Part shown: one piece after another, positions 19,028-31,340 of the stretch
How positions within the stretch are numbered: position 1 is the stretch's first letter
How the letters are laid out: each line of letters begins with the position of its first letter
Assembly: GCF_002811475.1 (NCBI RefSeq)
Contig: NZ_NPDL01000012.1
Location: 7,926 to 71,925, forward strand
Direction: 5' to 3'
DNA from: Leptospira hartskeerlii
Lineage (GTDB): Bacteria > Spirochaetota > Leptospiria > Leptospirales > Leptospiraceae
Length of the DNA stretch: 64,000 nucleotides
Notes under the pieces: model-generated
The model's input: the letters and a program-made list of their open reading frames with translations, nothing else
Told to the model about the DNA's origin: nothing
Databases searched by the model: none
Position numbers and translations under genes: made by a program

Positions 19028-20431
19028 ATGGCGGAACAATACGACGTATTAGTGATCGGATCGGGACCCGGAGGTTATGTGGGCGCGATCCGAGCGGCCC
19101 AACTCGGGTTCAAAACAGGGATCATCGAAAAAAGAAAAACTTTGGGAGGGACCTGTTTGAACGTGGGTTGTATCCCTTCCAAGGCACTTTTGGATTCTTC
19201 TGAAGAATATCACAAAGTTTTACATAAAACGGATGTCCATGGGATCGGAGTCGGAAAAGTCACTCTCGACCTAAACAAACTCATGGAGCGCAAGAATACA
19301 ATCGTCAAAGAAGTCACAGATGGTGTAGACTACTTGATGAAAAAGAACAAGATCACTCGTTACGAGGGTTTTGGGAAATTGCTCGGAGGAGGCCAGGTAG
19401 AAGTTGCCTTAGCTGACGGCAAAAAAGAAGTCTTAAGTGCAAAGCATATCGTTTTGGCAACAGGTTCTGTTCCAATCGATATTCCTGGCCTACCTGTGGA
19501 CGGAAAGTCCATCATTACTTCCGATCATGCAATCGATCTAAGATCGATTCCTAAAAAATTGGTAGTGATCGGTGCGGGAGTCATCGGCTTGGAACTTGGT
19601 TCCGTTTGGGGAAGACTCGGGGCAGAAGTCACAGTGGTGGAACTCCTACCAGGACTTCTTCCTACAGTAGACAGATCTTTCGGTAGCTTGCTCCAAAGAA
19701 GTTTAGAGTCCCAAGGTTTTAATTTCTTATTCGAACATAAAGTATTAGGAGCGACTGCTTCTAAATCCGGTGCTAAAGTAAAGATTGCGGCACCTGACGG
19801 AAAAGAATCCGAATTGGATGCGGACGTTGTGCTTGTAGCAGTTGGCCGTAGACCATTTATCGAAGGGATCGGATTAGAAGCTGCCGGGGTCCAATTAACA
19901 GAGAGAAAAAGGATCAAAGTAGATTCTCATTTTCAAACGAGCGCTGCAGGTATCTACGCGATTGGTGACGTGATCGACGGACCTATGCTTGCTCATAAGG
20001 CGGAAGAAGAAGGTGTTGCACTTGCGGAATTACTCGCGGGTCAATCCGGACACGTTAATTACGCTGCAGTTCCAAGCATCATCTATACCTGGCCTGAAAT
20101 GGCTTGGGTAGGAAAAGGTGAAGAAGAACTAAAAGCTGCCGGTGTAGAATACAAAGTCGGTAAGTCATTATTCAAGCCAAACGCGAGAGCTAAGGCTATG
20201 AACGAAGCGGAAGGCCAAGTCAAAATTTTAGCAGATAAAAAAACGGATAAGGTATTGGGAGCGTTTGTGTTCGGACCTAGAGCTTCGGATATGATCGCTG
20301 AGCTTGCGGTTGCGGTAGAGTTCGGTGCTTCTTCGGAAGATATAGCACGCTCTTTCCACGCGCATCCTACATTGTCCGAAGTCGTAAAAGAGGCCGCCAT
20401 GGCCGTAGACAAGTGGGCAATTCACGCTTAG
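19028..20431 (+). CDS. lpdA: Dihydrolipoyl dehydrogenase (E3)
   Basis: A 467-residue FAD disulfide oxidoreductase. It has the FAD-binding [14 protein letters not shown], the redox pair Cys43/Cys48 in GGTCLNVGC, an NAD-binding [11 protein letters not shown], and the C-terminal HAHPTLSE with the catalytic His-Glu pair. It reoxidises dihydrolipoamide on SucB with NAD. It begins 15 bp after sucB with an AAGGAATC site. Placing E3 between E2 and E1 differs from the familiar sucAB order. Confidence 0.97.
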   Translation: MAEQYDVLVIGSGPGGYVGAIRAAQLGFKTGIIEKRKTLGGTCLNVGCIPSKALLDSSEEYHKVLHKTDVHGIGVGKVTLDLNKLMERKNTIVKEVTDGVDYLMKKNKITRYEGFGKLLGGGQVEVALADGKKEVLSAKHIVLATGSVPIDIPGLPVDGKSIITSDHAIDLRSIPKKLVVIGAGVIGLELGSVWGRLGAEVTVVELLPGLLPTVDRSFGSLLQRSLESQGFNFLFEHKVLGATASKSGAKVKIAAPDGKESELDADVVLVAVGRRPFIEGIGLEAAGVQLTERKRIKVDSHFQTSAAGIYAIGDVIDGPMLAHKAEEEGVALAELLAGQSGHVNYAAVPSIIYTWPEMAWVGKGEEELKAAGVEYKVGKSLFKPNARAKAMNEAEGQVKILADKKTDKVLGAFVFGPRASDMIAELAVAVEFGASSEDIARSFHAHPTLSEVVKEAAMAVDKWAIHA

Positions 20432-20445
20432 GGGAGAATCCGATC

Positions 20446-23223
20446 ATGAAAATCGAACAATTGATGGCATTATACGGAGAGAACGGAGCATTACTCGAAG
20501 AACTTTACGAAAAGTTTAAGAAGGATCCGAACTCTCTGGACAAAGAATGGTCTCTGTTCTTTCAAGAAGTAGAGACTAACGGAGTATATTCTCAGAACGG
20601 ATCCAACGGGAACGGGAATGGCAACGGAAAATCAGCCGTTGCTACTTCTTTTACGGATGCTCAGGCTGGATCCATTCGAGAGATGGGGATTATCAACCTG
20701 TTAAACGCTTATCGTAGACAGGGGCACTTGGCTGCTAAGGTAGATCCTCTTGAAATTTCTCAACCGAACAGAAAGTTCATCGAATCTAAATTGAGCAATC
20801 TGACTGCTGCGGATTTGGATTCGGTAGTCGACACACAGAATCCTTCTCTGGGTCGTGCAAAACTAAAAGATGTTATAGCTTGGTTTGAAAAAGCATACTG
20901 TAGCACTGTAGGTTACGAGCAATATTATCTAGTAAACGACGAAGAAAGAGAATGGCTCCAAAATCAAATCGAGTCAGCTGAATATCACGCTCCTCTTCCT
21001 AAAAGTATACGTCTTAGATTGTTTGAAAAATTATTCCAAGCGGATCATTTGGAAACATTCTTAGCTAAGAAATACGTAGGTAAAAAACGTTTCTCCTTAG
21101 AAGGAGGAGAAAGTATGATCCCTATGCTCGACACGATTATTGAAGAAGCCGGACGTTTTAAAATGGACGGACTCGTGATCGGTATGGCGCATAGAGGGCG
21201 TTTGAACGTGCTCGTAAATGTGATCGAAAAACCTGCTTCTTTAGTATTTGCTGAATTCGAAGAGAAGGCAGATGCAAAAGCTCAAAATTATGCGGACGTT
21301 AAGTATCACTTAGGATATTCTAATAGCAAAATGACTTCGAGCGGAAAGGAAGTTAAACTTTCTCTCGCGTTCAACCCAAGTCACTTGGAAGCAGTGAACC
21401 CGGTTGTTACCGGTTCCGTTCGCGCTCGCCAAGAACAATATGGAGATGAGGATCGTTCTAAATTTATGCCGATCACCATCCACGGAGATGCGGCGTTTGC
21501 AGGACAGGGCGTAGTAGCAGAAACTATCAACTTGATGAACCTAGACGGTTATACCACTGGTGGAACTTTCCATATAGTGATCAATAACCAGATCGGATTC
21601 ACCACTTTACCGAATGAATCCAGATCCACATTATATGCAACTGATCTTGCAAAGGGTTATCAAATTCCTATCGTTCACGTAAACGGAGACGATCCGGAAG
21701 CAGTATACCGAGTGACCAAGCTCGGAATGGAATACCGCCAAAAGTTCAAAAAAGACTTTATCATAGATCTGATATGTTATCGCAGATTAGGTCACAACGA
21801 AACGGATGAGCCTGCATTCACTCAGCCTAAGATGTATTCCATTATCAAAAATCATCTTCCTACCGCTCAATTATATGAGAAAAAATTAATAAACGACGGT
21901 GATGTAACCGGAGAAGAGTTGGACTTCATCAAAAATGGCTCCGCTCAAGGTTTAGAAGATTCTTTCCAAAGAGCAAAAGAGCAAGACATCAAGATGAAAG
22001 TAGATACTATGCAAGGTGTTTGGGCGAAATATTCCAAAGAGCCTCTAGATAGTGGTACTGCTACTTCCTTGCTCGCGGAACAAATCGATCGTATCGTAAA
22101 AGCGATCACCACAGTTCCGGATGGTTTCACCCCAAATCCTAAATTAGTAAAACTTCTTCAAAGCCGTAAAGAAATGGCGGAAGGAAAAGTTTCTCTGGAT
22201 TACGGAATGGCGGAAGCTCTTTCTTTCGGTTCGATTTTGGAAAACGGATTTAGAGTTCGTCTTTCCGGTCAGGATAGCCAACGTGGAACATTCTCCCATA
22301 GACATGCAGTTCTTGTGGATATCAATTCGGGAGCAAAATACGTAGGTCTAAATCATATTTCTGAAAAACAAGCCAAGGCTGAAGTAGTGAACTCTTCCTT
22401 GTCCGAGTTTTCCGTTTTAGGTTTTGAATACGGTTATTCTCTTTCTGATCCGAGTGCGTTAGTCCTTTGGGAAGCTCAGTTCGGCGACTTTGCAAACAAT
22501 ACTCAGGTGATCTTTGACCAATTCCTTTCCAGCTCGGAAGTGAAATGGCAGAGGATGTCCGGTCTTGTGGTACTTCTTCCTCATGGATATGAAGGGCAAG
22601 GCCCAGAACATAGTTCCGGTAGGGTAGAAAGATTCCTGCAACTATGTGCAGACAATAATATGCAAGTTGCAAACTGTACAAATGCGGCTCAGTATTTCCA
22701 TTTGCTCCGTAGGCAGATCTTGCGCAATTTCCGCAAACCTCTGATCATCTTTACTCCTAAGTCTTTGTTACGTTTTCCTGGTGCGCTTTCTCCGATAGAC
22801 GATCTATTAAAAGGCGCGTTTAGAGAAGTTCTTCCGGACCAAGCCGAGATCAAAGCGGATAAAGTAGAGAAGATAGTCTTCAGCTTCGGAAAAGTATATT
22901 ATGATCTTCTAAAATATAGGGAAGAGAATAAGGTGCAGAACACTGCTCTGATCCGAGTTGAACAAGTTTATCCTTTCCCTGCGAAAGAGATCCAAGAAGT
23001 CCTGAAAACTTATAAGAACGCTAAAACTTTCGTTTGGTGCCAAGAGGAACCTAAGAACCAAGGTGCTTGGACTTTTGTAAGAGATCGATTCGAAGATCTT
23101 CTTCCTAATGGAACAAAACTCAAATACGCAGGAAGAAAAGAATCTGCGAGCCCTGCTGCCGGACATATGAAAGTCCATACAAAAGAGCAGGAACAACTAG
23201 TTTCAGACGCTTACTCGGTCTGA
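20446..23223 (+). CDS. sucA: 2-oxoglutarate dehydrogenase E1
   Basis: A 925-residue thiamine-diphosphate E1 that decarboxylates 2-oxoglutarate and succinylates the SucB lipoyl arm. Visible marks are the N-terminal helix ([20 protein letters not shown]), an unusual Asn/Gly linker (GNGNGNG, about residue 57-63), [11 protein letters not shown], the ThDP region [10 protein letters not shown] ... NNQIGFTT, and SHRHAVL. The start at 20446 is preceded by GGGGAG; an upstream in-frame ATG at 20413 lies inside lpdA and was rejected. It closes the three-gene complex operon, with a DUF6941-like gene after it. Confidence 0.97.
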   Translation: MKIEQLMALYGENGALLEELYEKFKKDPNSLDKEWSLFFQEVETNGVYSQNGSNGNGNGNGKSAVATSFTDAQAGSIREMGIINLLNAYRRQGHLAAKVDPLEISQPNRKFIESKLSNLTAADLDSVVDTQNPSLGRAKLKDVIAWFEKAYCSTVGYEQYYLVNDEEREWLQNQIESAEYHAPLPKSIRLRLFEKLFQADHLETFLAKKYVGKKRFSLEGGESMIPMLDTIIEEAGRFKMDGLVIGMAHRGRLNVLVNVIEKPASLVFAEFEEKADAKAQNYADVKYHLGYSNSKMTSSGKEVKLSLAFNPSHLEAVNPVVTGSVRARQEQYGDEDRSKFMPITIHGDAAFAGQGVVAETINLMNLDGYTTGGTFHIVINNQIGFTTLPNESRSTLYATDLAKGYQIPIVHVNGDDPEAVYRVTKLGMEYRQKFKKDFIIDLICYRRLGHNETDEPAFTQPKMYSIIKNHLPTAQLYEKKLINDGDVTGEELDFIKNGSAQGLEDSFQRAKEQDIKMKVDTMQGVWAKYSKEPLDSGTATSLLAEQIDRIVKAITTVPDGFTPNPKLVKLLQSRKEMAEGKVSLDYGMAEALSFGSILENGFRVRLSGQDSQRGTFSHRHAVLVDINSGAKYVGLNHISEKQAKAEVVNSSLSEFSVLGFEYGYSLSDPSALVLWEAQFGDFANNTQVIFDQFLSSSEVKWQRMSGLVVLLPHGYEGQGPEHSSGRVERFLQLCADNNMQVANCTNAAQYFHLLRRQILRNFRKPLIIFTPKSLLRFPGALSPIDDLLKGAFREVLPDQAEIKADKVEKIVFSFGKVYYDLLKYREENKVQNTALIRVEQVYPFPAKEIQEVLKTYKNAKTFVWCQEEPKNQGAWTFVRDRFEDLLPNGTKLKYAGRKESASPAAGHMKVHTKEQEQLVSDAYSV

Positions 23224-23230
23224 GACTTAG

Positions 23231-23635
23231 GTGTCGAGTAACGTGGGAGAACCCGTCCTATTAGCATTAGTCTTTGCGGACCGGGTGATCTCGGAAGACA
23301 ACGGGAAAAAAGGTATCATAGGGACTTTTACAAAGTTTTTTACCGGACAATTTCCCGTAGTCTTTCCTCCCTGGGGAATATACGTATGTGTCACAAATCT
23401 TTCCCCAGGTGACCATGAATTTTCTTTAGAATTAGAACACGCCGATTCTGGCGAAAAAGTAATAGGAGTCGGGGGAAATATCCGGGTAAATAACGGCTCC
23501 GAACCTGTTGAAATTGGGATACCGATCCCCCACGCAGTTTTCCCAAAAGAAGGAAGGTATATTCTACTTTTTAAAGTAGGTGCCGAGATCGTGGGAAGTC
23601 GCCCTCTTTGGGTGGATAAGTTAAATCCTGCTTAA
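23231..23635 (+). CDS. Small DUF6941-like protein
   Basis: A 134-residue protein with a GTG start just 7 bp after sucA. The pattern (LALVFADRVISEDNGKKG, IIGTF, then FP...YVCVTNLSPGDHEFSLEL) resembles the DUF6941 group of small beta-sandwich proteins of unknown function, as far as I can recall. A second GTG at 23243 is an alternative start. It may be transcribed with the sucB-lpdA-sucA operon, but nothing in the sequence ties it to 2-oxoglutarate oxidation. Confidence 0.65.
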   Translation: MSSNVGEPVLLALVFADRVISEDNGKKGIIGTFTKFFTGQFPVVFPPWGIYVCVTNLSPGDHEFSLELEHADSGEKVIGVGGNIRVNNGSEPVEIGIPIPHAVFPKEGRYILLFKVGAEIVGSRPLWVDKLNPA

Positions 23636-23788
23636 TCCGATCCTTTAGAAAATCCTAAACTTCTTACCGAGTCCTTCGTTTTCTTGTACGAGCGAAGAAT
23701 AATTTCTTTCCAATATTAATCTACGCTTGCCTTGGGAAATTTTTCCAAGTATTCTGCCTATCTCTAATATACGAATTTATTATATATT

Positions 23789-25336
23789 ATGGCAACCCCT
23801 ACGGAAAAAAATATCACCTTAGATAAGGCCTTAAAGGATGCGAAGCTGATAGAGGCCAAATTCAAAGGGCTTCTGGAGTCTTTACCTGATTCTATTATAA
23901 TGGTAAACGATTCCGGAAGTATCGTATTTGTGAACGAACAGGCTCTTAAAATGTTCGATTACAAAAAAGATGAACTTTTGGGACAGCCTATAGAGGTCCT
24001 TCTTCCTGATCGGTTCAGAAAAAACCACATTTCTCATCGTGATAAATATTTCACTCAACCAAGGACAAGATCCATGGGTGTAGGTTTGGAACTTTTCGGT
24101 AGGAAATCTAGCGGTGCAGAATTTCCGGTAGAGGTGAGTTTAAGTCCTTATCACACTGAGGACGCAACGTTGGTGCTAAGTGCCATCCGAGATATTAGAG
24201 AAAGGATCAAAGCAGAGGCAAAGTTCAGAGGACTTTTAGAATCCGCACCCGATGCAGTTGTGATCGTAAATCGAGAGGGGAATATAGTTCTTATCAATTC
24301 CCAGGCAGAAAAATTATTCGGATATCCAAGAGAAGAATTATTACACAAGCCCGTAGAAGTTTTAGTACCCGAAAGATTCAGAGCAAATCATCCGCAAAAT
24401 AGGATCGGTTTTTTCAAAGATCCAAAAGTGAGAGGAATGGGAAGCGGGCTTGAGTTATATGGACTAAAAAAAAACGGATTGGAATTCCCGGTCGAGATCA
24501 GCTTAAGCCCCTTGGAAACGGAAGAAGGAATGCTGGTTTCCAGTTCTATTCGTGATATCACGGAAAGAAAACAACAAGAAGAATTTAGAAGAGCCGCATT
24601 AGAAGAACAGAACGAAAGAATGAAGGAAACAGCCAGATTAAAAAGTGAATTCTTAGCGAACATGTCCCATGAGTTACGGACACCTTTGAACGGTATCATA
24701 GGTTTTTCCGAATTACTTTCCGACGAAAGACCTGGGCCCTTAAACGAAAAACAAAAAGAATACTTAACGGATATATTAAATAGTGCGAACCATCTTTTGA
24801 AATTGATCAATGATGTTCTAGATCTTGCTAAAGTAGAATCCGGAAAGATGGAATTGTTTTTGGAAACATTCTCCTTATCTTCTGCGATAAAAGAAGTTTC
24901 TTCTGTCCTTCGTCCCTTATTAAGGAAGAAGAAGATCAATTTTTCTATAAATATAGAAGATTCTATAGATGAGGTAACATTGGACCCTCAAAAGATAAAA
25001 CAGATCTTATACAATCTCTTGTCTAACGCGGTCAAGTTTAGTCACGAGGGTGGAAATATTAGAGTGAATATGAAAGCGGAAGGCAAAGAATTTATTAAGA
25101 TGAAATTCGAGGATGAAGGGATCGGCATAGAGGAAAAAGACCTAACTCGGATTTTTGAAGAATTCCAACAAATAGACAGCGGAGCTAATAGGCAATTCCA
25201 AGGAACAGGGCTCGGGCTTGCTTTGACTAAAAGGATCGTGGGGTTGATGAACGGAACAATAAACGTAAAAAGTGAGTTGGGAAAAGGATCTGTTTTTACT
25301 ATAATACTTCCAGTAAAGATATCGAACGGTAAATAG
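23789..25336 (+). CDS. Soluble sensor histidine kinase with tandem PAS domains
   Basis: A 515-residue kinase without membrane helices. Two similar PAS domains (about 27-135 and 147-258), each with the LLES.PD start and an FPVE(V/I)SLSP strand, look like an internal duplication. The HisKA has H294 in [13 protein letters not shown], and the HATPase has N, G1 ([10 protein letters not shown]) and G2 ([10 protein letters not shown]) boxes. It is followed 2 bp later by a receiver protein. It likely senses a cytoplasmic ligand or redox cue. Confidence 0.92.
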   Translation: MATPTEKNITLDKALKDAKLIEAKFKGLLESLPDSIIMVNDSGSIVFVNEQALKMFDYKKDELLGQPIEVLLPDRFRKNHISHRDKYFTQPRTRSMGVGLELFGRKSSGAEFPVEVSLSPYHTEDATLVLSAIRDIRERIKAEAKFRGLLESAPDAVVIVNREGNIVLINSQAEKLFGYPREELLHKPVEVLVPERFRANHPQNRIGFFKDPKVRGMGSGLELYGLKKNGLEFPVEISLSPLETEEGMLVSSSIRDITERKQQEEFRRAALEEQNERMKETARLKSEFLANMSHELRTPLNGIIGFSELLSDERPGPLNEKQKEYLTDILNSANHLLKLINDVLDLAKVESGKMELFLETFSLSSAIKEVSSVLRPLLRKKKINFSINIEDSIDEVTLDPQKIKQILYNLLSNAVKFSHEGGNIRVNMKAEGKEFIKMKFEDEGIGIEEKDLTRIFEEFQQIDSGANRQFQGTGLGLALTKRIVGLMNGTINVKSELGKGSVFTIILPVKISNGK

Positions 25337-25338
25337 AT

Positions 25339-25716
25339 ATGGCTCCTAAGGTTTTGGTAGTAGATGATAATATCGTAAATCTCAAATTAATTTGCGAATT
25401 ATTAGAGTTGGATGCATACGAAGTTTTAAAAGCGGGAAATGCGGAAGAAGCACTTCAGGTCATAGAAAATTTTTCTTTGGATCTGATTTTGATGGATATA
25501 GAATTGCCTGGGGTGGACGGACTTACTCTTACTAGACAATTAAAAGAAAGAGAGAATACAAAAAATATACCGATCATAGCCGTTACCGCTTTTGCAATGA
25601 AAGGTGACGCGCAGAAGGCATACGGAGCGGGTTGCGACGGTTACATTACAAAACCGATCGATACTAGGAAATTTACCGAACAAATTAATGGTTTTATCAA
25701 GGGGCTGAACCAATGA
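25339..25716 (+). CDS. Single-domain response regulator (CheY-like)
   Basis: A 125-residue receiver with the acidic pair VVDDN, phospho-acceptor Asp53 (LILMDIELPG), a conserved Thr (AVTAFA) and Lys (ITKPID). There is no output domain. It lies 2 bp after the PAS-PAS kinase and 58 bp before a hybrid kinase, so it probably carries phosphate between the two. Confidence 0.92.
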   Translation: MAPKVLVVDDNIVNLKLICELLELDAYEVLKAGNAEEALQVIENFSLDLILMDIELPGVDGLTLTRQLKERENTKNIPIIAVTAFAMKGDAQKAYGAGCDGYITKPIDTRKFTEQINGFIKGLNQ

Positions 25717-25774
25717 TCCAAGAGATTTTTTTCGTCCCTTATCAATACACAGTCCATTTTTGGACTGAACTTTT

Positions 25775-27868
25775 ATGCTCATTCTAGTTGTAGATGACAG
25801 TTACCAAAACAGGAAACTAATTTCTGCCCAGTTGGAAAATGGTCACAGAAAAATTTATACTGCTTCAAACGGTGTAGAAGCTTTGGAAATCCTGGCAAAT
25901 ACTGAAGTGGATCTGATCATTTCGGACATCCTAATGCCTCAAATGGACGGATACCAGTTCTGTTCTCAGGTAAGACAGAATGATAAATTTAAACATATTC
26001 CAATTATTATATATACCGCCACTTATACTTCCGATTCTGATGAAAAACTTTCTTTTGATCTTGGGGCGGACGCATTCTTAAAAAAACCGGCCGGTCTGAA
26101 GTTGTTGGAAGAAACAGTAACTAAACTACTCCAAAATCCTAGATCAAAACGGAACGTAAAAGGGTTGGTAATGGATTCAGCACCTCTTCGCCAATATAAT
26201 CATAGACTTGTTGAGAAGTTGGAAGAGAAAAATTTCGAACTTCGGAGGAGAAGTGAAGAGTTAGGTTACGAAATAGAGGAAAGAAGAAGGGCAGAAAGAC
26301 TAAATCGTGAAGGCGAGGAATTATTCAAAGAACTGACCGATGCGATCCATGAAGTGTTTTGGATGACTAGTCTTTCTAAAAATGAGATCGTTTATATAAG
26401 CCAAGGATATGAACAGATCTGGGGAAGGTCCACGCAAAGTCTTTTGGAAAATCCGATTTCTTGGATTGAATGTATACATCCTGATGATCGGGACAGAGTG
26501 TTTGATAGCGCAAGGACCAAACAAGTAACCGGTGAATATAGAGAAGAATATAGGATCATTCGTCCGGATGGTGAGATTAGATGGATAAGAGATAAGGCAT
26601 TTCCCGTTAAGAACGAAAAGGGAGATACTATCCGAGTTGCGGGGATCGCGGAAGATATTACTGAATATAAATTGAAAGAGGCTCAGTTAAAAGAGGTAGA
26701 GAAAAGAAGAGCGGAACTAGAAGAACAACTTATCCAAGCTCAAAAACTGGAAAGTTTAGGTACCTTGGCAAGCGGTATAGCTCACGATTTTAATAATATA
26801 CTTTCTATCATTATGGGCCATACGTCGGTGATCGAGAATAACAGAAATAATCCTGAAAAATTCTCCCAACATGTTTCCGCATTGCATATGGCTACCCAAA
26901 GAGGAGCTTCCTTGGTCAGGCAACTCCTTACATTTGCCAGAAAAACGGAATTCAATCTGGAGCTTGCGCAAATAAACGATATTATATTAGAAATTAGTAA
27001 ATTGATTTCTCAAACGTTTCCCAAAAATATCCGACTTTTTACGAATTTTCAGGAAGATCTTCCTTTGGTTAAAGTTGATACCAATCAAATCCATCAGGTT
27101 TTGCTAAACTTATGTGTGAATGCTCGAGATGCTATGCAAGAGGGTGGGATACTAAGTATAGAGACTTTTTTAGCTGATATAGAAAATCTAAAAACAGGCC
27201 ATTCTAAAAGTTTGGCCGAAAAATACGTTGTACTTCGGATCTCCGATTCGGGAAGCGGGATGAGCGAAAAAACAAAACAAAGGATTTTTGAACCATTCTT
27301 CACTACCAAGGATATAGGCAAGGGAACGGGGCTTGGGCTAGCATTGGCATATAGTGTGATCGACAATCACAAAGGCTGGATAGAAGTAGATTCTGAATTG
27401 GGAAGGGGAACGACATTCTTCGTGTATCTACCGGTTCCTAAAGAAAAATCAGAAATAAATCTAAAGCCTATTTATTTAGAACCTGAATCTCTAGGCGGCC
27501 AGGAAAGTATCCTGGTCATCGAGGATGAAGAACTTCTTAGAGATATGTTAAAAGACCTTTTGGAATCGAAAGGATACAAAGTGTATTTGGCTGTAGATGG
27601 AGAAGATGGTGTAGAACAATTTCTTCTTAGGCATTCCCAAATTAAATTAGTAATGACTGACCTTGGTTTGCCAAAGTTTGGAGGAAGTGAAGTTATAAAA
27701 CGGATCAGGGCAATTCATAGCTCCGTAAAAATAGTTTTAGCAAGCGGGTTTATGGAGCCTGAGCTAAAACTTTCTTTAAAAGATTATGATGTGAGTTATT
27801 TTATTCAAAAACCGTATTTAGGTACTGAAATTCTTTCCTGCATTCGTTCAGCATTAGACCAAGAGTAG
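25775..27868 (+). CDS. Hybrid histidine kinase REC-PAS-HisKA-HATPase-REC
   Basis: A 697-residue protein. The N-terminal receiver (Asp51 in LIISDILMP) is followed by a coiled coil, a PAS domain of the PAC-ending type (about 185-305, GIAEDITEYK), HisKA with H337 (SGIAHDFNNILS), HATPase (DSGSGMSEKTK and [11 protein letters not shown]) and a C-terminal receiver (Asp629, VMTDLGLP). No membrane helices. Its two receivers and the neighbouring single receiver suggest a multistep phosphorelay whose output regulator is not encoded here. Confidence 0.93.
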   Translation: MLILVVDDSYQNRKLISAQLENGHRKIYTASNGVEALEILANTEVDLIISDILMPQMDGYQFCSQVRQNDKFKHIPIIIYTATYTSDSDEKLSFDLGADAFLKKPAGLKLLEETVTKLLQNPRSKRNVKGLVMDSAPLRQYNHRLVEKLEEKNFELRRRSEELGYEIEERRRAERLNREGEELFKELTDAIHEVFWMTSLSKNEIVYISQGYEQIWGRSTQSLLENPISWIECIHPDDRDRVFDSARTKQVTGEYREEYRIIRPDGEIRWIRDKAFPVKNEKGDTIRVAGIAEDITEYKLKEAQLKEVEKRRAELEEQLIQAQKLESLGTLASGIAHDFNNILSIIMGHTSVIENNRNNPEKFSQHVSALHMATQRGASLVRQLLTFARKTEFNLELAQINDIILEISKLISQTFPKNIRLFTNFQEDLPLVKVDTNQIHQVLLNLCVNARDAMQEGGILSIETFLADIENLKTGHSKSLAEKYVVLRISDSGSGMSEKTKQRIFEPFFTTKDIGKGTGLGLALAYSVIDNHKGWIEVDSELGRGTTFFVYLPVPKEKSEINLKPIYLEPESLGGQESILVIEDEELLRDMLKDLLESKGYKVYLAVDGEDGVEQFLLRHSQIKLVMTDLGLPKFGGSEVIKRIRAIHSSVKIVLASGFMEPELKLSLKDYDVSYFIQKPYLGTEILSCIRSALDQE

Positions 27869-27888
27869 AAGACCTTTCACACCAAGAC

Positions 27889-28563
27889 CTATCTCAATTT
27901 CATCTTATATATTTCTTCCGCGACCGGAATGCTTTTATATTCGATCCTTTCTTTTCCGTAATAGAGCAATGCTTCTATTGAATTTGTCTTTGGAAAGAAT
28001 TTTCGGATCTCAGTGAGTGGGATGGTGATCGTATCTGAGTTCGGACTTTTGTTAAAAAACTCGGTGTTCTCCGCTCTTAATATGAGTTGGAGTTCCTTTG
28101 GCTCGAAAGTTTTGGTCCTTTCTGATTTTATAATATTCTCAGAGAGCGTTTCTTCTTCCTTTTTCCTGGAAATTGTGCGGAAGGGGACCGTAATCCATTC
28201 GAAGAGTGCTCCTATATCTGCAAACATTCCGAGGATGTACCTATTCCAAGGTTTTTCATCGTTATCCAGTTGCCTATATCCGTCTGTTTTCTTATAATCG
28301 TAATGTACGATCTTAGTTTCTAAAGTTTTCCTTTTTTCTAACGTTTCTCGGAAGCTAGCGCCTTCTATTTTTAGGACCAGTTCGAAGTTTTGGAATTCGT
28401 AATCTATTCTTCCCTTATTTATTAGGATCTCTTCTTCCTTTTTATCCAATAAACGGGACTCTACAGTTTCCTGCTTGTAGGGAAAGACCGTAAAACAGTT
28501 TAGAAAAGTTGAATGAACTAAAAATACGACGGTAAAATACCAAAAAGATCGAAATTGATTCAC
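27889..28563 (-). CDS. Putative lipoprotein of unknown function
   Basis: A 224-residue protein with an N-terminal hydrophobic segment and a spirochaete-type lipobox (TFLNC, Cys23). The mature part is charged, with a short hydrophobic piece in the middle (about 111-130, [20 protein letters not shown]) that may be a membrane-contact helix. It is coupled by ATGA overlap to the upstream ppx/gppA gene. I do not recognise the family. Confidence 0.65.
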   Translation of the reverse strand: MNQFRSFWYFTVVFLVHSTFLNCFTVFPYKQETVESRLLDKKEEEILINKGRIDYEFQNFELVLKIEGASFRETLEKRKTLETKIVHYDYKKTDGYRQLDNDEKPWNRYILGMFADIGALFEWITVPFRTISRKKEEETLSENIIKSERTKTFEPKELQLILRAENTEFFNKSPNSDTITIPLTEIRKFFPKTNSIEALLYYGKERIEYKSIPVAEEIYKMKLR

Positions 28564-30116
28564 TGAAATAAAGGCACCATTCCATAAGCGGATTCGAATG
28601 CATCTGCTTGTTCTTCACAAGCCCAAAGTTCCAGGCTTTTATCGTAGCTCTGGTTTGTAACCAAGGTGAAGATTGCCTGATTTTTTCGGATCTGACATTT
28701 GACTGTCTCGATCAATCCTTGTCTGTTTCGATTGCATGCACTCGCAATTCTTAAAATCGCGGAAAGTTTTTCGACAGTTTCCTGTTCTCTCGGACCGACT
28801 CTTTGGAACTCTCTATGTTTGGATTTAGGAGAACTTTTACGATGGTATCTCGCGGTGAGTGCGATGATCTCTATTTCTCCCCAAGTAAAACCAAGCATTG
28901 CTTCCGAGTTTCGGATCAGATAATAACTATGTTTATGATAGGCAGAATGTGAAATGAATAGCCCTACTTCATGGAGTAAAGAAGAAGCTTCCAAATATTC
29001 TCTTTCTTCTTTTCCTAACCGATGTACTGACTGCAGTTGATCGAAAATATCCAACGCAAGTTTGGAAACATGGCGGGCGTATTCTTGGTCCCTTGTATAA
29101 GAAACTAAAAGATTCAAGATCGACTTTTGGCGGATATCATCCAGATGTTTGGAATGTTCCAAGTCCTGGAAGTGCTCCCATTTTCGGATGGTATCGTAGA
29201 TAATCCCTTCTCTTAGTGCAAACTCTGAAACTGTCATATCCGGGAGGTCCAATAATTGGAATAATTCATCTAAGATGAGCATTCCTCCTACGATGATATC
29301 GGAACGTTTGGAATCGAAGCCCGGGACCTTACTTCTCTTTTTAGAAGTGTCCGCTTCTAAGATCATATTCCTTGCTTTTTTAAATTCGGAAGACTGGAAT
29401 GTGTAATGGTTGAGTGGCCTTTCTTCAGTTTCTTCTCCCTCAAAGGCACGGATGATACCGGCGGTTGCCTGGACTGTTCCGGATGAACCGATGATCATTT
29501 CCGGTTTTAGATCTCGGATGATCTTTCGGAAAGGAAGAATGATCTCTTCCACGTACAATTTACATTTTCGTATCTGTGAAGAATCTAAGGTTTCGGATTT
29601 CAGAAATTTTTCGGTGAGTCGGATCGCTCCCAATTTGAAACTTTTGGAGAATAGAATGTCCCCTCTATAGCCCACTAAAACTTCCGTGCTTCCTCCGCCT
29701 ATATCCACAAGCAGAACCTTTTTATCAAATACAGGAAGTCCTTGCAGAACCCCGAAATAGATGAGTCGGGCTTCTTCATATCCGCTGATCACATCAATTT
29801 TGATACCTGCTTCCTTTAATGCGGCCGCCTGGAATTCGGCTCGATTGGAAGCTTCTCTCATTGCAGATGTAGCGACCGCTCTGATCTCTGCCTTTGAGTT
29901 ATCTGCAAGCATCTTAAAACGCTTTAAACACTCGATTGCGCGCCTAAATGCGGGAGGATCGATCTCTCCTCCTTCTTCCAAACCGCTTCCGAGACGTACG
30001 TTCTCCTTCTCTCTGGCGATTGCTTCAAAGGTCCCGTTTTCTCGGACCCGGACGATGATCATGTGAAAGGAGTTTGTGCCTAGATCGATGGCAGCTAGGG
30101 TGTTTTCCCGGACCAT
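28560..30116 (-). CDS. Ppx/GppA-family phosphatase (exopolyphosphatase or pppGpp phosphatase)
   Basis: A 518-residue two-part protein. The N-terminal actin-like fold has [15 protein letters not shown] and [13 protein letters not shown] phosphate loops, and the catalytic Glu is expected in the [11 protein letters not shown] region. The C-terminal part (about 320-490) is HD-like ([20 protein letters not shown]). It hydrolyses polyphosphate or pppGpp in the cytoplasm; the two activities cannot be told apart by eye. It has a GGGGA ribosome-binding site and is divergent from mreB. Confidence 0.9.
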   Translation of the reverse strand: MVRENTLAAIDLGTNSFHMIIVRVRENGTFEAIAREKENVRLGSGLEEGGEIDPPAFRRAIECLKRFKMLADNSKAEIRAVATSAMREASNRAEFQAAALKEAGIKIDVISGYEEARLIYFGVLQGLPVFDKKVLLVDIGGGSTEVLVGYRGDILFSKSFKLGAIRLTEKFLKSETLDSSQIRKCKLYVEEIILPFRKIIRDLKPEMIIGSSGTVQATAGIIRAFEGEETEERPLNHYTFQSSEFKKARNMILEADTSKKRSKVPGFDSKRSDIIVGGMLILDELFQLLDLPDMTVSEFALREGIIYDTIRKWEHFQDLEHSKHLDDIRQKSILNLLVSYTRDQEYARHVSKLALDIFDQLQSVHRLGKEEREYLEASSLLHEVGLFISHSAYHKHSYYLIRNSEAMLGFTWGEIEIIALTARYHRKSSPKSKHREFQRVGPREQETVEKLSAILRIASACNRNRQGLIETVKCQIRKNQAIFTLVTNQSYDKSLELWACEEQADAFESAYGMVPLFQ

Positions 30117-30304
30117 AAGTTCCCCAATATTATGGAGGTAGCAATGGGTTCCAATTTGTTTTTCGTTTTTTTTGTTTTGGAATTGCCCGTAAGGATCGGG
30201 CAGGAAATATTGAATTGGATCGCGCCCGTAAAATCCTAGAGATTTTCACCGATTCTGCAGATAATAAATAAGATCAACCAGCCTTCTGGCAGCAAAGGAT
30301 AGAA

Positions 30305-31327
30305 ATGATATTCGATAAGCTATACGGATTATTTTCCAACGATATGGGAATCGACCTCGGAACCGCAAACACTCTCGTCCATGTAAAAGGGCAAGGTATC
30401 GTTCTTTCCGAGCCTTCCGTAGTAGCGGTCCACGCAGCTACGGGCAAAGTGCTTGCAGTAGGCCAGGAAGCTAAGAGAATGTTGGGACGTACTCCTGGCG
30501 AGATCGTAGCTATCCGTCCTATGAAAGACGGGGTGATCGCAGACTTCGAAACTGTCGAAAAAATGATCCGCTACTTCATTGCAAAAGTCCATAACAGAAC
30601 TACTTTCGTAAAACCTAGGATCGTGATCGGAGTTCCTTCCGGGATCACCGAGGTGGAAAGACGTGCGGTCCGTGAATCTGCGGAACAAGCAGGTGCTCGT
30701 GAGATCTTCTTGATCGACGAAGCATTGGCTGCCGCGATCGGTGCAAATATTCCGATCAACGAACCTGCTGGTAATATGATCGTGGATATCGGTGGTGGAA
30801 CTACCGAGATCGCTGTGATCTCTCTTGGCGGTATGGTTATCGCCGAGTCAATCAGAACCGGTGGTGACGAGTTCGACGATGCAATCATCAAATATTTAAG
30901 AAACCAATACAATCTGGTTGTTGGGGAAAGAACTGCAGAAGATATCAAGCTGACTATCGGTAACGCTTACCCTGAAAAGAAAACCGAGACCATGGAAGTA
31001 AAAGGTAGAGATGCAATTTCCGGATTACCTCGTACTCTTGAATTAGAATCGAATGAGATCCGTAAGGCTCTTAAAGAACCAACCGACGAAATTTTAGACG
31101 GGATCAAAAGAGTTTTGGAAAGAACTCCTCCTGAACTTGCTTCGGATATCGTAGAAAGAGGGATCGTTCTTACTGGTGGAGGATGTCTTCTTCGCGGATT
31201 AGAAACCTATCTTTCTAAAGAAACCGGTGTGCCTGTGTTTAGAGCGGAAAACCCTCTGACTTGTGTGGTGCTTGGAACCGGAAAATTCTTAGACGAAGTT
31301 AAGTATCTGAAACCAGGGATCCGTTAA
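30305..31327 (+). CDS. mreB: Rod-shape protein MreB
   Basis: A 340-residue actin-like filament protein. It has the [11 protein letters not shown] phosphate-1 loop, [16 protein letters not shown] phosphate-2 loop and [13 protein letters not shown] adenosine loop. It organises peptidoglycan synthesis along the cell body. Start follows AAGGA. It is first gene of the five-gene elongasome operon; a hairpin separates it from mreC. Confidence 0.98.
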   Translation: MIFDKLYGLFSNDMGIDLGTANTLVHVKGQGIVLSEPSVVAVHAATGKVLAVGQEAKRMLGRTPGEIVAIRPMKDGVIADFETVEKMIRYFIAKVHNRTTFVKPRIVIGVPSGITEVERRAVRESAEQAGAREIFLIDEALAAAIGANIPINEPAGNMIVDIGGGTTEIAVISLGGMVIAESIRTGGDEFDDAIIKYLRNQYNLVVGERTAEDIKLTIGNAYPEKKTETMEVKGRDAISGLPRTLELESNEIRKALKEPTDEILDGIKRVLERTPPELASDIVERGIVLTGGGCLLRGLETYLSKETGVPVFRAENPLTCVVLGTGKFLDEVKYLKPGIR

Positions 31328-31340
31328 TTCGGATCTCGGC

